Source of the DNA: an uncultured Clostridia bacterium
Lineage (GTDB): Bacteria > Bacillota > Clostridia > Oscillospirales > Acutalibacteraceae
Reading direction: 5' to 3'
Assembly (NCBI GenBank): GCA_947589575.1
Contig: CANQBM010000013.1
Coordinates: 1-40,143, forward strand
DNA length: 40,143 nt
The position numbers were made by a program, and so were the translations under genes. This document shows positions 15,832 through 24,202 of the stretch, in pieces. The notes beneath the pieces are model-generated. The model saw only the letters and a program-made list of their open reading frames with translations. It ran no database searches and was not told where the DNA came from. Position 1 is the stretch's first letter; the number at the start of each line of letters is the position of its first letter.

Positions 15832-18336
15832 ATGGCTTCAAATAATAATTATGACGACTTGTTGGAATCATTTATGAATAATTCGGCTAAAGCCTATAAT
15901 GAGGATAAAACCGCTCTTGAAAACAAAGCGGAAAATCTTCCGGCTTCATATAATATTTCTGCTTCCGATAAAAAATCCAAAAAAATTGAACGCGGCAGAA
16001 AAATTGAAAGTACTCTTGCTGCCAAGAATGAAAAAAAGCGCAAAAAGAAAAAACCGAAAAAACGCAAAACCCCGGCACAGAATGCGTTTTCAGGTGTTTT
16101 GAAGGCAGTTCTTGCAGTTGGTATGGTTGTCGGTGTTGTGGGTATAGTTTGTTTTTCGGTTATGGCGATTTACGGCTACAGCGTTGTTTACGGCGATCCT
16201 GTTTTTGATTTAACGGAACAGGCGCAGTCACAAAATCAGACGTCGCATATTTACGGTACCGACGATGATAAAGTTGTTGAAATAACACGTTTGCACGGCG
16301 AGGAAAACAGAATATGGGTTAATCTTGAGGATATGAGCGAATATCTCCCCAAGGCTTTTATAGCGACGGAGGATAAGCGTTTTAATAAGCACCATGGTGT
16401 TGACTGGAAAAGAACTATCGGTGTATTTATCAAACAGAATAATCAGGGCGGCTCAACAATTACTCAGCAGCTTATAAAAAATCTTACTGATGATAACAAG
16501 GTTACCTATGTAAGAAAATTTAATGAGATATTAAACGCGCTTAATCTTGAGCGTCATTACAGTAAGGATGAAATTATTGAGGCATACCTTAATACGATAT
16601 ATTTGTCAAACGGATGCTACGGTGTTAAAACCGCCGCGGAGGTTTATTTTGGCAAAGAGGTTTCCGACCTCAACGCGGCTGAATGCGCCTGCCTTTCTTC
16701 TATAGCAAAAGAACCGAGTAAGTACGATCCTCTTAATAATCCTGAGGATAACAGAACAAGACAGCTCTGGGTACTTTCCGAGATGAGCAGCGAAGAAAAC
16801 AAATTCTTGACCGATGAGGAATATAATGCGGCTGTTCAATACGAAATGATATTTACAAACAGTAAAAACTATAAAGGCTCGCAGCTTAATGAGCAGTCAA
16901 CGCAAAAAGACAATGATGAAATAACAAATTATTATGTGGATTTTGTTATTACATCTGTTCAGGAAGATTTGCAGAAAATGGGCTATACAAGCAAAAAAGC
17001 TCATGACCTTGTATACGGCGGCGGACTTAATATATATACCGCGATTGATTTTGACATTCAGGATGCCCTTGAGGATGTTTATGAAAATTACAGACGTATG
17101 CCCGATGAAACGGTACAGGGCGCAATGGTCGTAATGGATTACAGCGGAAGGGTTATGGGTATTGTCGGCGGTACAGGTAAAAATAAAGGTTCAATGCTTC
17201 TTAACCGTGCGTCAATGTCAACTCGTCCTCCGGGATCAACAATCAAACCGCTTTCGGTTTACGGTCCTGCTCTTGAAAAGAGCCTTGTTGACGATAATAC
17301 CGAAATTTACTGGTCAACTATTCTCCAGGATTCACCGCTTAAGGTTGTTGACGGCGAGCCGTGGCCTCATAATGAAGGAGGCGGATATTCATCAAGTTAT
17401 ATGACAATCCAGCGCGGTCTTGCTAACTCCCTTAATACAATTTCAGCAAGAACTCTTGATAAAATATCTGTAGATTATTCATATAATTTTTTGAGTGAAA
17501 ATTTCCATCTTTCAACTCTTGACAGTGTCCGTGACGTAGATTACGGTCCTATGGCAATCGGTTCGCTTACAAACGGCGCTACCGTTCTTGATATGACGGC
17601 GGCATACGCTGCATACGGCAACGGCGGCAATTATTACGAGCCTTACTGCTATTACAAGATTGAGGACAGTCAGGGTAATGTCATAATTAATAAAGAACCT
17701 GAAAAAACAAAACAGGAGGCTGTTCACGAAAATACTTCTTGGGTTATGAATAAGCTGCTTCAGACTGTTATGACTGAAGGTACAGGTCAGTATTATAAAC
17801 TGCCGGGAATTGAGTGCTACGGTAAAACAGGTACAACAAACGATAATAAGGACAGATGGTTTGTCGGAGGAACACCTGATTATATCGCGGCAGTATGGTA
17901 CGGCTACGATACTCCGAAGGAGATATATTACAGCCTCTCGTATAACCCTGCCGGTACGATATGGAATACCGTTATGAAGGAAATATATGAAACGCTTGAT
18001 AACAAGGGTATTAAATATGATTCGGAATTTCCTGAATGTGACGGAATTGTCCAAAGGTCATATTGTCCCAGCTGCGGCAAGCTGCTTTCAGGTACAGGAA
18101 GCTACGGTTGGTATGATGTGAATAATCTTCCCGGTTACTGCTCCGGTGGTCATTACGTTAATACTGATAATTCTAAAAAAGATAGTGATTCAAATAAAAA
18201 TGACGGTACAGAAAACAGCACAACAAAGAAAGCGTCCGGCAAGACTGAAGAAACAACTACCGCGGCGCCTGCCGAGACAGCTGCCGCTGCCACTGCACCG
18301 CCACAAACTACCGCTCCTCCAAAAGAGGAAGAATAA
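15832..18336 (+). CDS. Class A penicillin-binding protein (PBP1a family)
   Basis: An 834-residue bifunctional peptidoglycan synthase. Residues 1-87 are cytoplasmic and very basic near the end, and 88-116 form the membrane helix. The glycosyltransferase domain has E180 in ATEDKRFNKHHG, GGSTITQQL (207-215) and RKFNEILNALNLERHYSKDE. The transpeptidase domain has S469-T-I-K472, S533-L-N535 and K665-T-G667. A Cys pair (YCPSCGK, C745 and C748) and a third Cys (C770) follow, then an Asp/Asn and Thr/Ala/Pro-rich tail (about 775-834). ATG 15826 abuts the GGAGGT, so ATG 15832 is the better start. A terminator follows directly. Confidence 0.95.
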   Translation: MASNNNYDDLLESFMNNSAKAYNEDKTALENKAENLPASYNISASDKKSKKIERGRKIESTLAAKNEKKRKKKKPKKRKTPAQNAFSGVLKAVLAVGMVVGVVGIVCFSVMAIYGYSVVYGDPVFDLTEQAQSQNQTSHIYGTDDDKVVEITRLHGEENRIWVNLEDMSEYLPKAFIATEDKRFNKHHGVDWKRTIGVFIKQNNQGGSTITQQLIKNLTDDNKVTYVRKFNEILNALNLERHYSKDEIIEAYLNTIYLSNGCYGVKTAAEVYFGKEVSDLNAAECACLSSIAKEPSKYDPLNNPEDNRTRQLWVLSEMSSEENKFLTDEEYNAAVQYEMIFTNSKNYKGSQLNEQSTQKDNDEITNYYVDFVITSVQEDLQKMGYTSKKAHDLVYGGGLNIYTAIDFDIQDALEDVYENYRRMPDETVQGAMVVMDYSGRVMGIVGGTGKNKGSMLLNRASMSTRPPGSTIKPLSVYGPALEKSLVDDNTEIYWSTILQDSPLKVVDGEPWPHNEGGGYSSSYMTIQRGLANSLNTISARTLDKISVDYSYNFLSENFHLSTLDSVRDVDYGPMAIGSLTNGATVLDMTAAYAAYGNGGNYYEPYCYYKIEDSQGNVIINKEPEKTKQEAVHENTSWVMNKLLQTVMTEGTGQYYKLPGIECYGKTGTTNDNKDRWFVGGTPDYIAAVWYGYDTPKEIYYSLSYNPAGTIWNTVMKEIYETLDNKGIKYDSEFPECDGIVQRSYCPSCGKLLSGTGSYGWYDVNNLPGYCSGGHYVNTDNSKKDSDSNKNDGTENSTTKKASGKTEETTTAAPAETAAAATAPPQTTAPPKEEE

Positions 18337-18356
18337 ATATGACTGATTATAAACTT

Positions 18357-18393
18357 AAAAGGGAAAATCATTTTATCAGATTTTCCCTTTTTT
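18357..18393 (+). terminator. Terminator after the penicillin-binding protein gene
   Basis: GGGAAAATC (18361-18369) pairs with GATTTTCCC (18379-18387). Flanking AAAA and TTTT extend the stem to 13 bp, and the T-run is six bases long (18388-18393). Confidence 0.88.
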
Positions 18394-18414
18394 AGCAGAT
18401 TATTGGATGATAAT

Positions 18415-18828
18415 ATGAAAATAATGTCTATTGATTACGGAGATACAAGAACAGGAATTGCTTTCTGTGATAAATTGGAAAGACTTGCGTCCTCATATGC
18501 TGTTATTGAGGAAGAGTACGCGCCCAAACTTGTTGATAAAATATCCGAAATTATCAAATGCGAACAGCCTGAGAAAATCGTGATAGGTCTTCCACGCAAT
18601 ATGGACGGTACCTATGGTTTCAGAGCAGAGAAATGCAGAAATCTCGGCAAAATGATTTCTCAGATTACGGATATTCCGATTGATTATGAGGATGAAAGGC
18701 TGACTACAGTTATAGCTCACGACATTCTTTCGTCAAATAACGTCAGGGGCAAGAAACGCAAGAAATTGGTTGATGCAGTGTCCGCCGTTGTAATTTTGCA
18801 GAATTATATTGACAGGGGAAGAGAATAA
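18415..18828 (+). CDS. ruvX: Putative pre-16S rRNA nuclease / Holliday junction resolvase YqgF
   Basis: A 137-residue RNase H-fold nuclease of the YqgF/RuvX family, linked to maturation of the 16S rRNA 5' end. It begins MKIMSIDYGDTRTGIAFCD with D7 as the first metal ligand, then VIGLPRNMDGTYG, DYEDERLTT and a C-terminal KKLVDAVSAVVILQNY with the final Asp. The frame is open to a TTG at 18403, but ATG 18415, preceded by GGATGATAAT, gives the normal family start. It lies 22 bases after a terminator with no clear promoter in between. Confidence 0.9.
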   Translation: MKIMSIDYGDTRTGIAFCDKLERLASSYAVIEEEYAPKLVDKISEIIKCEQPEKIVIGLPRNMDGTYGFRAEKCRNLGKMISQITDIPIDYEDERLTTVIAHDILSSNNVRGKKRKKLVDAVSAVVILQNYIDRGRE

Positions 18829-18872
18829 GTTATTATTTAGTTTTAACCGCCGTATTATGAACTGGTGGTTTG

Positions 18873-19388
18873 GTGAGTTTTTCAATTAACGGCTGTATGG
18901 TGAAAATTGACTTTTCCTTTATTTTGGTTTTGTCGTTTGCTGTACTTTTAAAAGCTGAAAATCTGCTTTTTTTATTTTTGTTTTCAGCCCTGCATGAGCT
19001 TTCGCATTTATTTATGCTGATATTGTTTAAAGGCAGAGCCGACAGTCTGACGTTTTCATTTTACGGACTTGCGCTGCGCTACGGCAGTACGCTTTCAAAG
19101 TTTAAGGAATTTCTTGTTATTTTTGCGGGTCCTTTTGTAAATCTCATACTTTATCTTATAATAAGAGATGATATTAATTTAATTCTTTTCGCACTTAATA
19201 TATTGCCCATATATCCGCTTGACGGAGGCAGATTATTAATGCTGTTTTCATTTAAAATATCAAATGCTGTCAGCAGACTGTTTTTGATAATTATTATATT
19301 TGTTTCTTTTTATATGATATTAAAATACAAATCATTTTCACTTATGCTAATTTCAATTTATCTTACCGCGTACAGTGTTTTATATTAA
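18873..19388 (+). CDS. M50 site-2 protease, SpoIVFB-like
   Basis: A 171-residue membrane zinc protease that cuts substrates inside the membrane. The zinc motif HELSH is at 41-45 in a hydrophobic helix, and the third ligand D117 lies in LNILPIYPLDGGRLL, both typical of the SpoIVFB branch. About four to five membrane helices are visible. In spore formers SpoIVFB processes pro-sigma-K in the mother cell. No spoIVFA gene is adjacent, and the protein is short compared with Bacillus SpoIVFB (about 290), as it lacks the C-terminal CBS domain. The start is uncertain: GTG 18873 (after GGTGG), TTG 18870 or ATG 18897. It follows ruvX by 44 bases and precedes a radical SAM gene by 20. Confidence 0.8.
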   Translation: MSFSINGCMVKIDFSFILVLSFAVLLKAENLLFLFLFSALHELSHLFMLILFKGRADSLTFSFYGLALRYGSTLSKFKEFLVIFAGPFVNLILYLIIRDDINLILFALNILPIYPLDGGRLLMLFSFKISNAVSRLFLIIIIFVSFYMILKYKSFSLMLISIYLTAYSVLY

Positions 19389-19408
19389 AAAATTTATTGA
19401 GGATTTTT

Positions 19409-21250
19409 ATGAAAAAAGAGGTAGAAAAATTACTGCAATATGTTCAGAAACCTGCAAGGTATATCGGCGGTGAACTTAATGCGGTTACTAAAGACAAAAG
19501 CAATGTTGACATAAGATATGCTTTCTGCTTTCCGGATACATATGAAATCGGAATGAGCCATTTGGGTATGAAAATTCTTTACGGTCTTGTTAATGAAAGA
19601 AACGACGCTTGGTGCGAGCGTGTTTTTGCCCCCGATAACGATATGGAAGAGCAGTTAAGAAAAAACAATGTTGCGCTGTTTGCTCTTGAGAGCGGAGATT
19701 ATATCAAGGATTTTGATATGATAGGTTTTACGCTTCAGTATGAGCTTTGTTATACAAATGTTTTGAATATGCTTGATTTAGCGCAAATTCCGCTTAAAAG
19801 CGCGGACAGAAACGACCTAACACCGATTATTTGTGTCGGCGGTCCGTGCTGTTGTAACCCTGAACCGATTGCTGATTTCGTTGATATTGTATTTCTCGGT
19901 GACGGTGAAATCAGTACAAATGAGGTTATCGACCTTTTAAAAGATTGCAAAAAAAACGGCGCTACAAAGCCGGAATTTCTCAGCAGGGCAAAGGACATTA
20001 CAGGTGTTTATGTCCCGTCTTTTTATGTTGACAGCTATAATGAAGACGGAACGCTTAAATCTCTTAAGGCAACTAACGGCGCGCCCGCTGTTGTAAAAAA
20101 GTCGGTTGTGCAGGATATGGACAAGGTGTATTACCCGAAAGAGTTTGTTGTTCCGTATATCAATATTGTTCACGACAGGGCTGTCGAGGAAATATTCAGG
20201 GGCTGTATAAGAGGTTGCCGTTTCTGCCAGGCGGGATTTATTTACAGACCGATTCGTGAAAAAAGCGTTGATACAATTAATAAACAGTGTAAGGCGCTGA
20301 TTGATTCAACGGGTTATGATGAGATTTCTCTCTGTTCGCTTTCGACCTCTGACCACAGTGATGTAAATAATATGCTCACAACTCTCATTGACTGGACAGT
20401 TAAGGAGAACATAAATCTTTCTCTTCCGAGTCTGAGAGTGGATAATTTTTCAAAAGAACTTGTTGAGCAGTTAAATAAAGTAAGAAGGAGCGGTCTTACT
20501 TTTGCCCCTGAGGCAGGTACGCAGAGGCTTCGTGATGTAATCAATAAAAATGTTACCGAGGAGGAGGTTATTAAAACCTGCTCAACGGCATTTGACAATG
20601 GCTGGACATCGGTTAAGCTGTATTTTATGATGGGTCTTCCTACCGAAACGATAGAGGATATTAAAGGAATATCTGATTTGGGTATGGAGGTTATTCATGC
20701 CTTTTATAATAATCCGAACAGACAAAAGGGTAAAGGCGTTCAGGTTTCAATTTCCTGCGCGTCATTTATTCCAAAGCCGTTTACTCCTTTCCAATGGGAG
20801 CCTGAGGACAGTATGGAGTCTCTCAAGGAAAAACAGAAATACCTTCTTGATTGTATACCGACAAAGAAAATCAAGGTATCGTATCATGAAACCCCGACAT
20901 CACTTTTGGAGGGCGTGCTTGCCCGTGGTGACAGAAGGCTCGGCAAGGTTATACTCCGCGCCTTTGAGCTTGGATGCAAATTTGATTCGTGGGACGATCA
21001 ATTTAATTTTGACGCATGGATGCAGGCTTTTGAAGAAAACGGAATTGACCCGCATTTTTATACACGCAGAAAAAGAGAATTTTCAGAGCTTTTGCCATGG
21101 GATCATATTGATTTTGGTATAAGCAGAAAATTCCTTGAAAATGAAAATAAAAAGGCTCATATGAATATGACAACTCCTCATTGCAGGATAAAATGCGCAG
21201 GATGCGGTGCAAATAAGCTTAACGGAGGTAAGTGCGATGCGAGAGGTTAG
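19409..21250 (+). CDS. B12-binding-type radical SAM protein (TIGR03960-like)
   Basis: This 613-residue protein has an N-terminal B12-binding-like region (about 1-200, with FPDTYEIGMSHLG and CVGGPCCCNPEPIADFVD). The radical SAM core has the cluster motif C266-x3-C270-x2-C273 (GCIRGCRFCQAGF). The C-terminus carries HCRIKCAGCG and another Cys, which may bind metal. The frame runs back to a TTG at 19397, but ATG 19409 has GAGG at good distance. The last 14 bases overlap the next gene, whose product belongs to a family often fused to this one. The substrate is unknown; elsewhere the pair lies beside rng and rplU/rpmA, suggesting an RNA or ribosome link, but those genes are absent here. Confidence 0.88.
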   Translation: MKKEVEKLLQYVQKPARYIGGELNAVTKDKSNVDIRYAFCFPDTYEIGMSHLGMKILYGLVNERNDAWCERVFAPDNDMEEQLRKNNVALFALESGDYIKDFDMIGFTLQYELCYTNVLNMLDLAQIPLKSADRNDLTPIICVGGPCCCNPEPIADFVDIVFLGDGEISTNEVIDLLKDCKKNGATKPEFLSRAKDITGVYVPSFYVDSYNEDGTLKSLKATNGAPAVVKKSVVQDMDKVYYPKEFVVPYINIVHDRAVEEIFRGCIRGCRFCQAGFIYRPIREKSVDTINKQCKALIDSTGYDEISLCSLSTSDHSDVNNMLTTLIDWTVKENINLSLPSLRVDNFSKELVEQLNKVRRSGLTFAPEAGTQRLRDVINKNVTEEEVIKTCSTAFDNGWTSVKLYFMMGLPTETIEDIKGISDLGMEVIHAFYNNPNRQKGKGVQVSISCASFIPKPFTPFQWEPEDSMESLKEKQKYLLDCIPTKKIKVSYHETPTSLLEGVLARGDRRLGKVILRAFELGCKFDSWDDQFNFDAWMQAFEENGIDPHFYTRRKREFSELLPWDHIDFGISRKFLENENKKAHMNMTTPHCRIKCAGCGANKLNGGKCDARG

Positions 21251-21902
21251 ACTCCGCTTTTGCAAGCAGGGCAGGCTTAAATATATTAGCCATCTTGATA
21301 TTAACAGAGCAATGGCAAGAGCATTCAAGCGCGCGCAGATTCCGCTGTGGTATACTGAGGGATTTAATCCGCACCCCTATATGAGCTTTTCTCTTCCGCT
21401 TTCTCTCGGAGTTGAAAGCCTTTGTGAGAGCGTTGATATAAGACTTGTGAGAGAAATTGAAAATGACGAGATAAAGGACAGACTTAACGGCGTTTTGCCC
21501 GATGACTTAAAAATTATTGATGTTTATGACGATTTTCGTGACAGCTCTGAAATTATGTATTCAGACTATGTATATAAATTTCAGTTTAAAAACAATGAGC
21601 TTGCGTATGAAAAAATCAAGGCTGTTCTTGACAGTAATGAAATTAATGCGCTCAAAAAATGCAAGCAGGGCAGAAAGCGTATTTATAAAGAAACAGATAT
21701 TAAAACCTTTATTGACAAATATTCTGTATCAATCAGGCGTGATATAATTGTTTTGAATATAAGACTTTTTGCAGGTCCAGAAAAAAATCTTAATCCCGTG
21801 CTCCTTTTTGATACAATAATAAGACTGATTGAACTGGATTATGAATGGAAAAGTATTGCGCGAATTTCATTGTTAGACAAAGATTATAAAGAATTCAAGT
21901 AA
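21237..21902 (+). CDS. DUF2344 radical SAM-associated protein (TIGR03936-like)
   Basis: A 222-residue protein beginning MREVRLRFCKQGRLKYISHLD, then RAMARAFKRAQIPLWYTEGFNPHPYMSFSL given in parts: RAFKRAQIP, YTEGFNPHP, FSLPLSLGVES. These are the hallmarks of DUF2344, a family fused to or beside the TIGR03960 radical SAM protein. The function is not established. The frame is open to 21207, but ATG 21237 has AACGGAGGT 8 bases upstream and lies inside the end of the previous gene (14-base overlap), so the two are translationally coupled. Only an AT-rich 7-bp hairpin (21901-21919) is visible as a possible terminator. Confidence 0.88.
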   Translation: MREVRLRFCKQGRLKYISHLDINRAMARAFKRAQIPLWYTEGFNPHPYMSFSLPLSLGVESLCESVDIRLVREIENDEIKDRLNGVLPDDLKIIDVYDDFRDSSEIMYSDYVYKFQFKNNELAYEKIKAVLDSNEINALKKCKQGRKRIYKETDIKTFIDKYSVSIRRDIIVLNIRLFAGPEKNLNPVLLFDTIIRLIELDYEWKSIARISLLDKDYKEFK

Positions 21903-21909
21903 AAAAGTC

Positions 21910-21938
21910 TTGCTTTTTTATTGCAAGTATGCTATTAT
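21910..21938 (+). promoter_or_regulatory. Promoter of rplS
   Basis: TTGCTT (21910-21915), 17-bp spacer, TATTAT (21933-21938), with TGC just before it as an extended -10. It starts a leader of about 120 bases. The -35 region overlaps a small AT-rich hairpin at the end of the previous gene. Confidence 0.7.
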
Positions 21939-21944
21939 ATTTCA

Positions 21945-22060
21945 GCATTTGTTCCGTTGTATCTCTTGCAACGCGTTGAAATGCCCAATGTGTGAGCATT
22001 TAAGAAGATGGTCCGCTTTCAGTAATTGATATGAACATCTCATAAATAATTAGGAGGAAA
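21945..22060 (+). ncRNA. Structured leader of rplS, candidate L19 leader
   Basis: Three helices can be drawn in order: CGTTG/CAACG (21955-21959 with 21969-21973), AAATGC/GCATTT (21979-21984 with 21996-22001) and AGATG/CATCT (22006-22010 with 22036-22040). They lie between the promoter and the AGGAGG of rplS. Ribosomal protein L19 leaders, where the protein represses its own mRNA, are known in Firmicutes. The match to that family rests on position and foldability; it was not scored against a model. Confidence 0.6.
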
Positions 22061-22065
22061 GAAAA

Positions 22066-22410
22066 ATGGACGCACTTAAATTGATTGAAAAAGACAGCAC
22101 AAAAACAGAACTTCCGAAGTTTGGTATCGGTGATACTGTAAGAGTATCGGTAAACATTCGTGAAGGCTCACGTGAGAGAATTCAGATGTTTGAGGGTACA
22201 GTAATAGCTATTAAAGGTTCGGGAATTTCAAAGACTTTTACAGTCCGCCGCCTTTCATACGGTGTCGGTGTTGAGAGAGTATTTCCAATGCACTCACCGA
22301 ATGTGGTTGACGTTAAGGTTGTTCGTTCAGGTAAGGTTCGCCGTGCTAAACTTTATTATCTTCGTGACCGTGTCGGTAAGGCTGCAAAGGTTAAGGAAGA
22401 CATTCAGTAA
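22066..22410 (+). CDS. rplS: 50S ribosomal protein L19
   Basis: A 114-residue large-subunit protein at the subunit interface. Signature stretches are [56 protein letters not shown] and [16 protein letters not shown], in normal order and length. AGGAGG is 9 bases before the ATG. It is transcribed alone, from its own promoter to its own strong terminator, with a long structured leader. In other Firmicutes rimM and trmD precede it and rbgA follows closely; here a sugar cassette intervenes before rbgA. Confidence 0.98.
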   Translation: MDALKLIEKDSTKTELPKFGIGDTVRVSVNIREGSRERIQMFEGTVIAIKGSGISKTFTVRRLSYGVGVERVFPMHSPNVVDVKVVRSGKVRRAKLYYLRDRVGKAAKVKEDIQ

Positions 22411-22424
22411 TTTGATATTTTTTG

Positions 22425-22455
22425 CTCCCCTGTTTTTAAACAGGGGAGTTTTTTT
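22425..22455 (+). terminator. Terminator of rplS
   Basis: CTCCCCTG (22425-22432) pairs with CAGGGGAG (22441-22448), with the T5/A3 bases extending the stem inward, and seven T follow. Confidence 0.92.
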
Positions 22456-22461
22456 ATACTT

Positions 22462-22489
22462 TTGTCTAATTTTAGATAAATTATATAAT
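22462..22489 (+). promoter_or_regulatory. Promoter of the sugar cassette
   Basis: TTGTCT (22462-22467), 16-bp spacer, TATAAT (22484-22489). It starts right after the rplS terminator, and transcription would begin at about 22496, upstream of the inverted repeat at 22514-22540. Confidence 0.6.
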
Positions 22490-22513
22490 ATTTTTCCGAA
22501 AATGTTTGATTTT

Positions 22514-22540
22514 TAGTATAAATATGATAATATTATACTA
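22514..22540. promoter_or_regulatory. Candidate operator, 8-bp inverted repeat
   Basis: TAGTATAA (22514-22521) and TTATACTA (22533-22540) are perfect inverted arms with an 11-base gap. They lie between the predicted transcription start and the AGGAGG of the symporter gene, where a repressor would block elongation. No regulator gene is adjacent. Confidence 0.45.
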
Positions 22541-22562
22541 TAAAGTGCAGGAGGAAAAGAAA

Positions 22563-24200
22563 ATGGCAGGCAAAGGTAATGAAAAAATTAAACCGCTGTC
22601 CGCCGGAGAAATTGCGGCATATTCGATGGGCTCGCTCGGAAGCCAGTTCAGCAACAACTGTGTTAACGCTTTTTTTCTGGTTTATTTGTGTATTTATCAA
22701 GGATTAAATCCATTGATTATGACAATTGCATTTGTCCTCGCGAAATTTTGGGACGCAATCAATGACCCCATTCTTGCCGCGATTGTCAATAATGTAAAAA
22801 AGTCACGGTTGGGCAGATACAGACCATGGATTTTTTTCGGAGCGCTGATAAACGCCATGACATTGGTTGTAATGTTTTTCCCAATGGGGCAGGGGGTTTC
22901 TACTCCGGCAAGGTATGTATTCTATATCTCAATGTATGTTTTATGGGGAATGTCGTTTACTCTTGTTGATGTGCCGTTTTGGACAATGCTCCCGACTATT
23001 GCAAACTCGACTGAGGAACGCAATAAGGCAAGTTCAATGGCAAAGCTTATCGGCGGTTTGGGAGGTTTCCTTGTCGGTATGGTCGGAACATCAATAGTTC
23101 TGCCTAATTTTTCCAAATACGGAATGAACAAAGCTTATATGATTATCGGCGCATCGGCAGGCGCAATTATGATTATATTTCTGCTTGTTACCGTTATCTT
23201 TAATAAAGAAAAATATCCTGTGCCTCATTCAAATGTCAGCCTCAAAACAATTATTGAGTTATTTAAGTCAAATGACCAGCTGAGACCGTATGCGTTCAGT
23301 CTTGTTCTTTATCTGTCCGGCGTCAATATTGCATCCTCGCAAATTTTGTACCTTTACACATATTGCTATGAGGACGGAGCTAATCTTATTGACTCTACAT
23401 ACAGCTACACGCTTTTCTGGATTATTGCCTGCACGGGACAGGGAATAGCTATGTTCTTTTATAATCAGATAACTAAGAAAATTCCGAGACAAAAGATATA
23501 CGAATTTTCATTTTGGGGCTGTATAATCAGTTACATATTATTGTTTGTAATATTCTTCTTCCTTAAGGAAAAAAATTACCTGATAAATGCGATTGCCATT
23601 GCCTTATCGGGCTCGTTTTTAATGCTTGCGTCGGGTATGAACCAAATCGGAAGCACGGTTATGATTGCGGATATTACCGACTACGGCGAGTATAAAACCG
23701 GAAAACGCGCCGACAGTATTATGTTCAGCGTTTCAACTCTTATAGGAAAGATTGCTTCGGCGGTTGCAATGCTCATTATCGGAATTGGTATTTCAGCGGC
23801 GGGTCTTCCTACAATATCTGACCTCCCCGTAACTAATCCCGACGGTACATATAACTGCTCTGTAAGCGCCTTTTATAAAGATGATAAATATTTGATTAAC
23901 AATGAAGAAAAATGGGAATTGATACAGAGCGACAGTCAATATGACGGCAAAGTTGAATTTGTAAAAGAAAATCTTATTTCAAAGGACAGTTTGACCGTTC
24001 TTCGAGCATATATGTTTTTAATGCCCATTCCTCTGTGCATTGTCGCGCTTATTATTTATAAAAGAAAATATCGTCTCTATGGAAAGGTTTATGACGATAT
24101 AAAGGCAGAAATTGACCGCAGAAGAATGGAAAGCGGTTTTGACAAATACAGTCAGCCGTCCGGAAAAAAAGAAAATGTTATGAAGGGAAACGGAGAGTAA
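22563..24200 (+). CDS. GPH family sugar:cation symporter
   Basis: A 545-residue carrier of the glycoside-pentoside-hexuronide family (MelB-like), expected to import a glycoside with a cation across the membrane. The signature AKFWDAINDPILAAIV holds the acidic residues D64 and D68 that bind the cation in relatives, followed by RLGRYRPWIFFGA. About twelve membrane helices are visible. It is longer than usual (about 450-480) because of a hydrophilic segment of some 60-70 residues before the last helix (TNPDGTYNCS to KDSLTVLR). The frame runs back to 22506, but ATG 22563 follows AGGAGG. The GH13 gene begins 2 bases after its stop, so the imported sugar is probably an isomalto-oligosaccharide or similar. 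Confidence 0.9.
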   Translation: MAGKGNEKIKPLSAGEIAAYSMGSLGSQFSNNCVNAFFLVYLCIYQGLNPLIMTIAFVLAKFWDAINDPILAAIVNNVKKSRLGRYRPWIFFGALINAMTLVVMFFPMGQGVSTPARYVFYISMYVLWGMSFTLVDVPFWTMLPTIANSTEERNKASSMAKLIGGLGGFLVGMVGTSIVLPNFSKYGMNKAYMIIGASAGAIMIIFLLVTVIFNKEKYPVPHSNVSLKTIIELFKSNDQLRPYAFSLVLYLSGVNIASSQILYLYTYCYEDGANLIDSTYSYTLFWIIACTGQGIAMFFYNQITKKIPRQKIYEFSFWGCIISYILLFVIFFFLKEKNYLINAIAIALSGSFLMLASGMNQIGSTVMIADITDYGEYKTGKRADSIMFSVSTLIGKIASAVAMLIIGIGISAAGLPTISDLPVTNPDGTYNCSVSAFYKDDKYLINNEEKWELIQSDSQYDGKVEFVKENLISKDSLTVLRAYMFLMPIPLCIVALIIYKRKYRLYGKVYDDIKAEIDRRRMESGFDKYSQPSGKKENVMKGNGE

Positions 24201-24202
24201 TT

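Noticed and set aside
17512-18054. 180-residue minus-strand open frame
   Set aside because: It is antisense to the PBP transpeptidase domain, with no recognisable domain or ribosome site.
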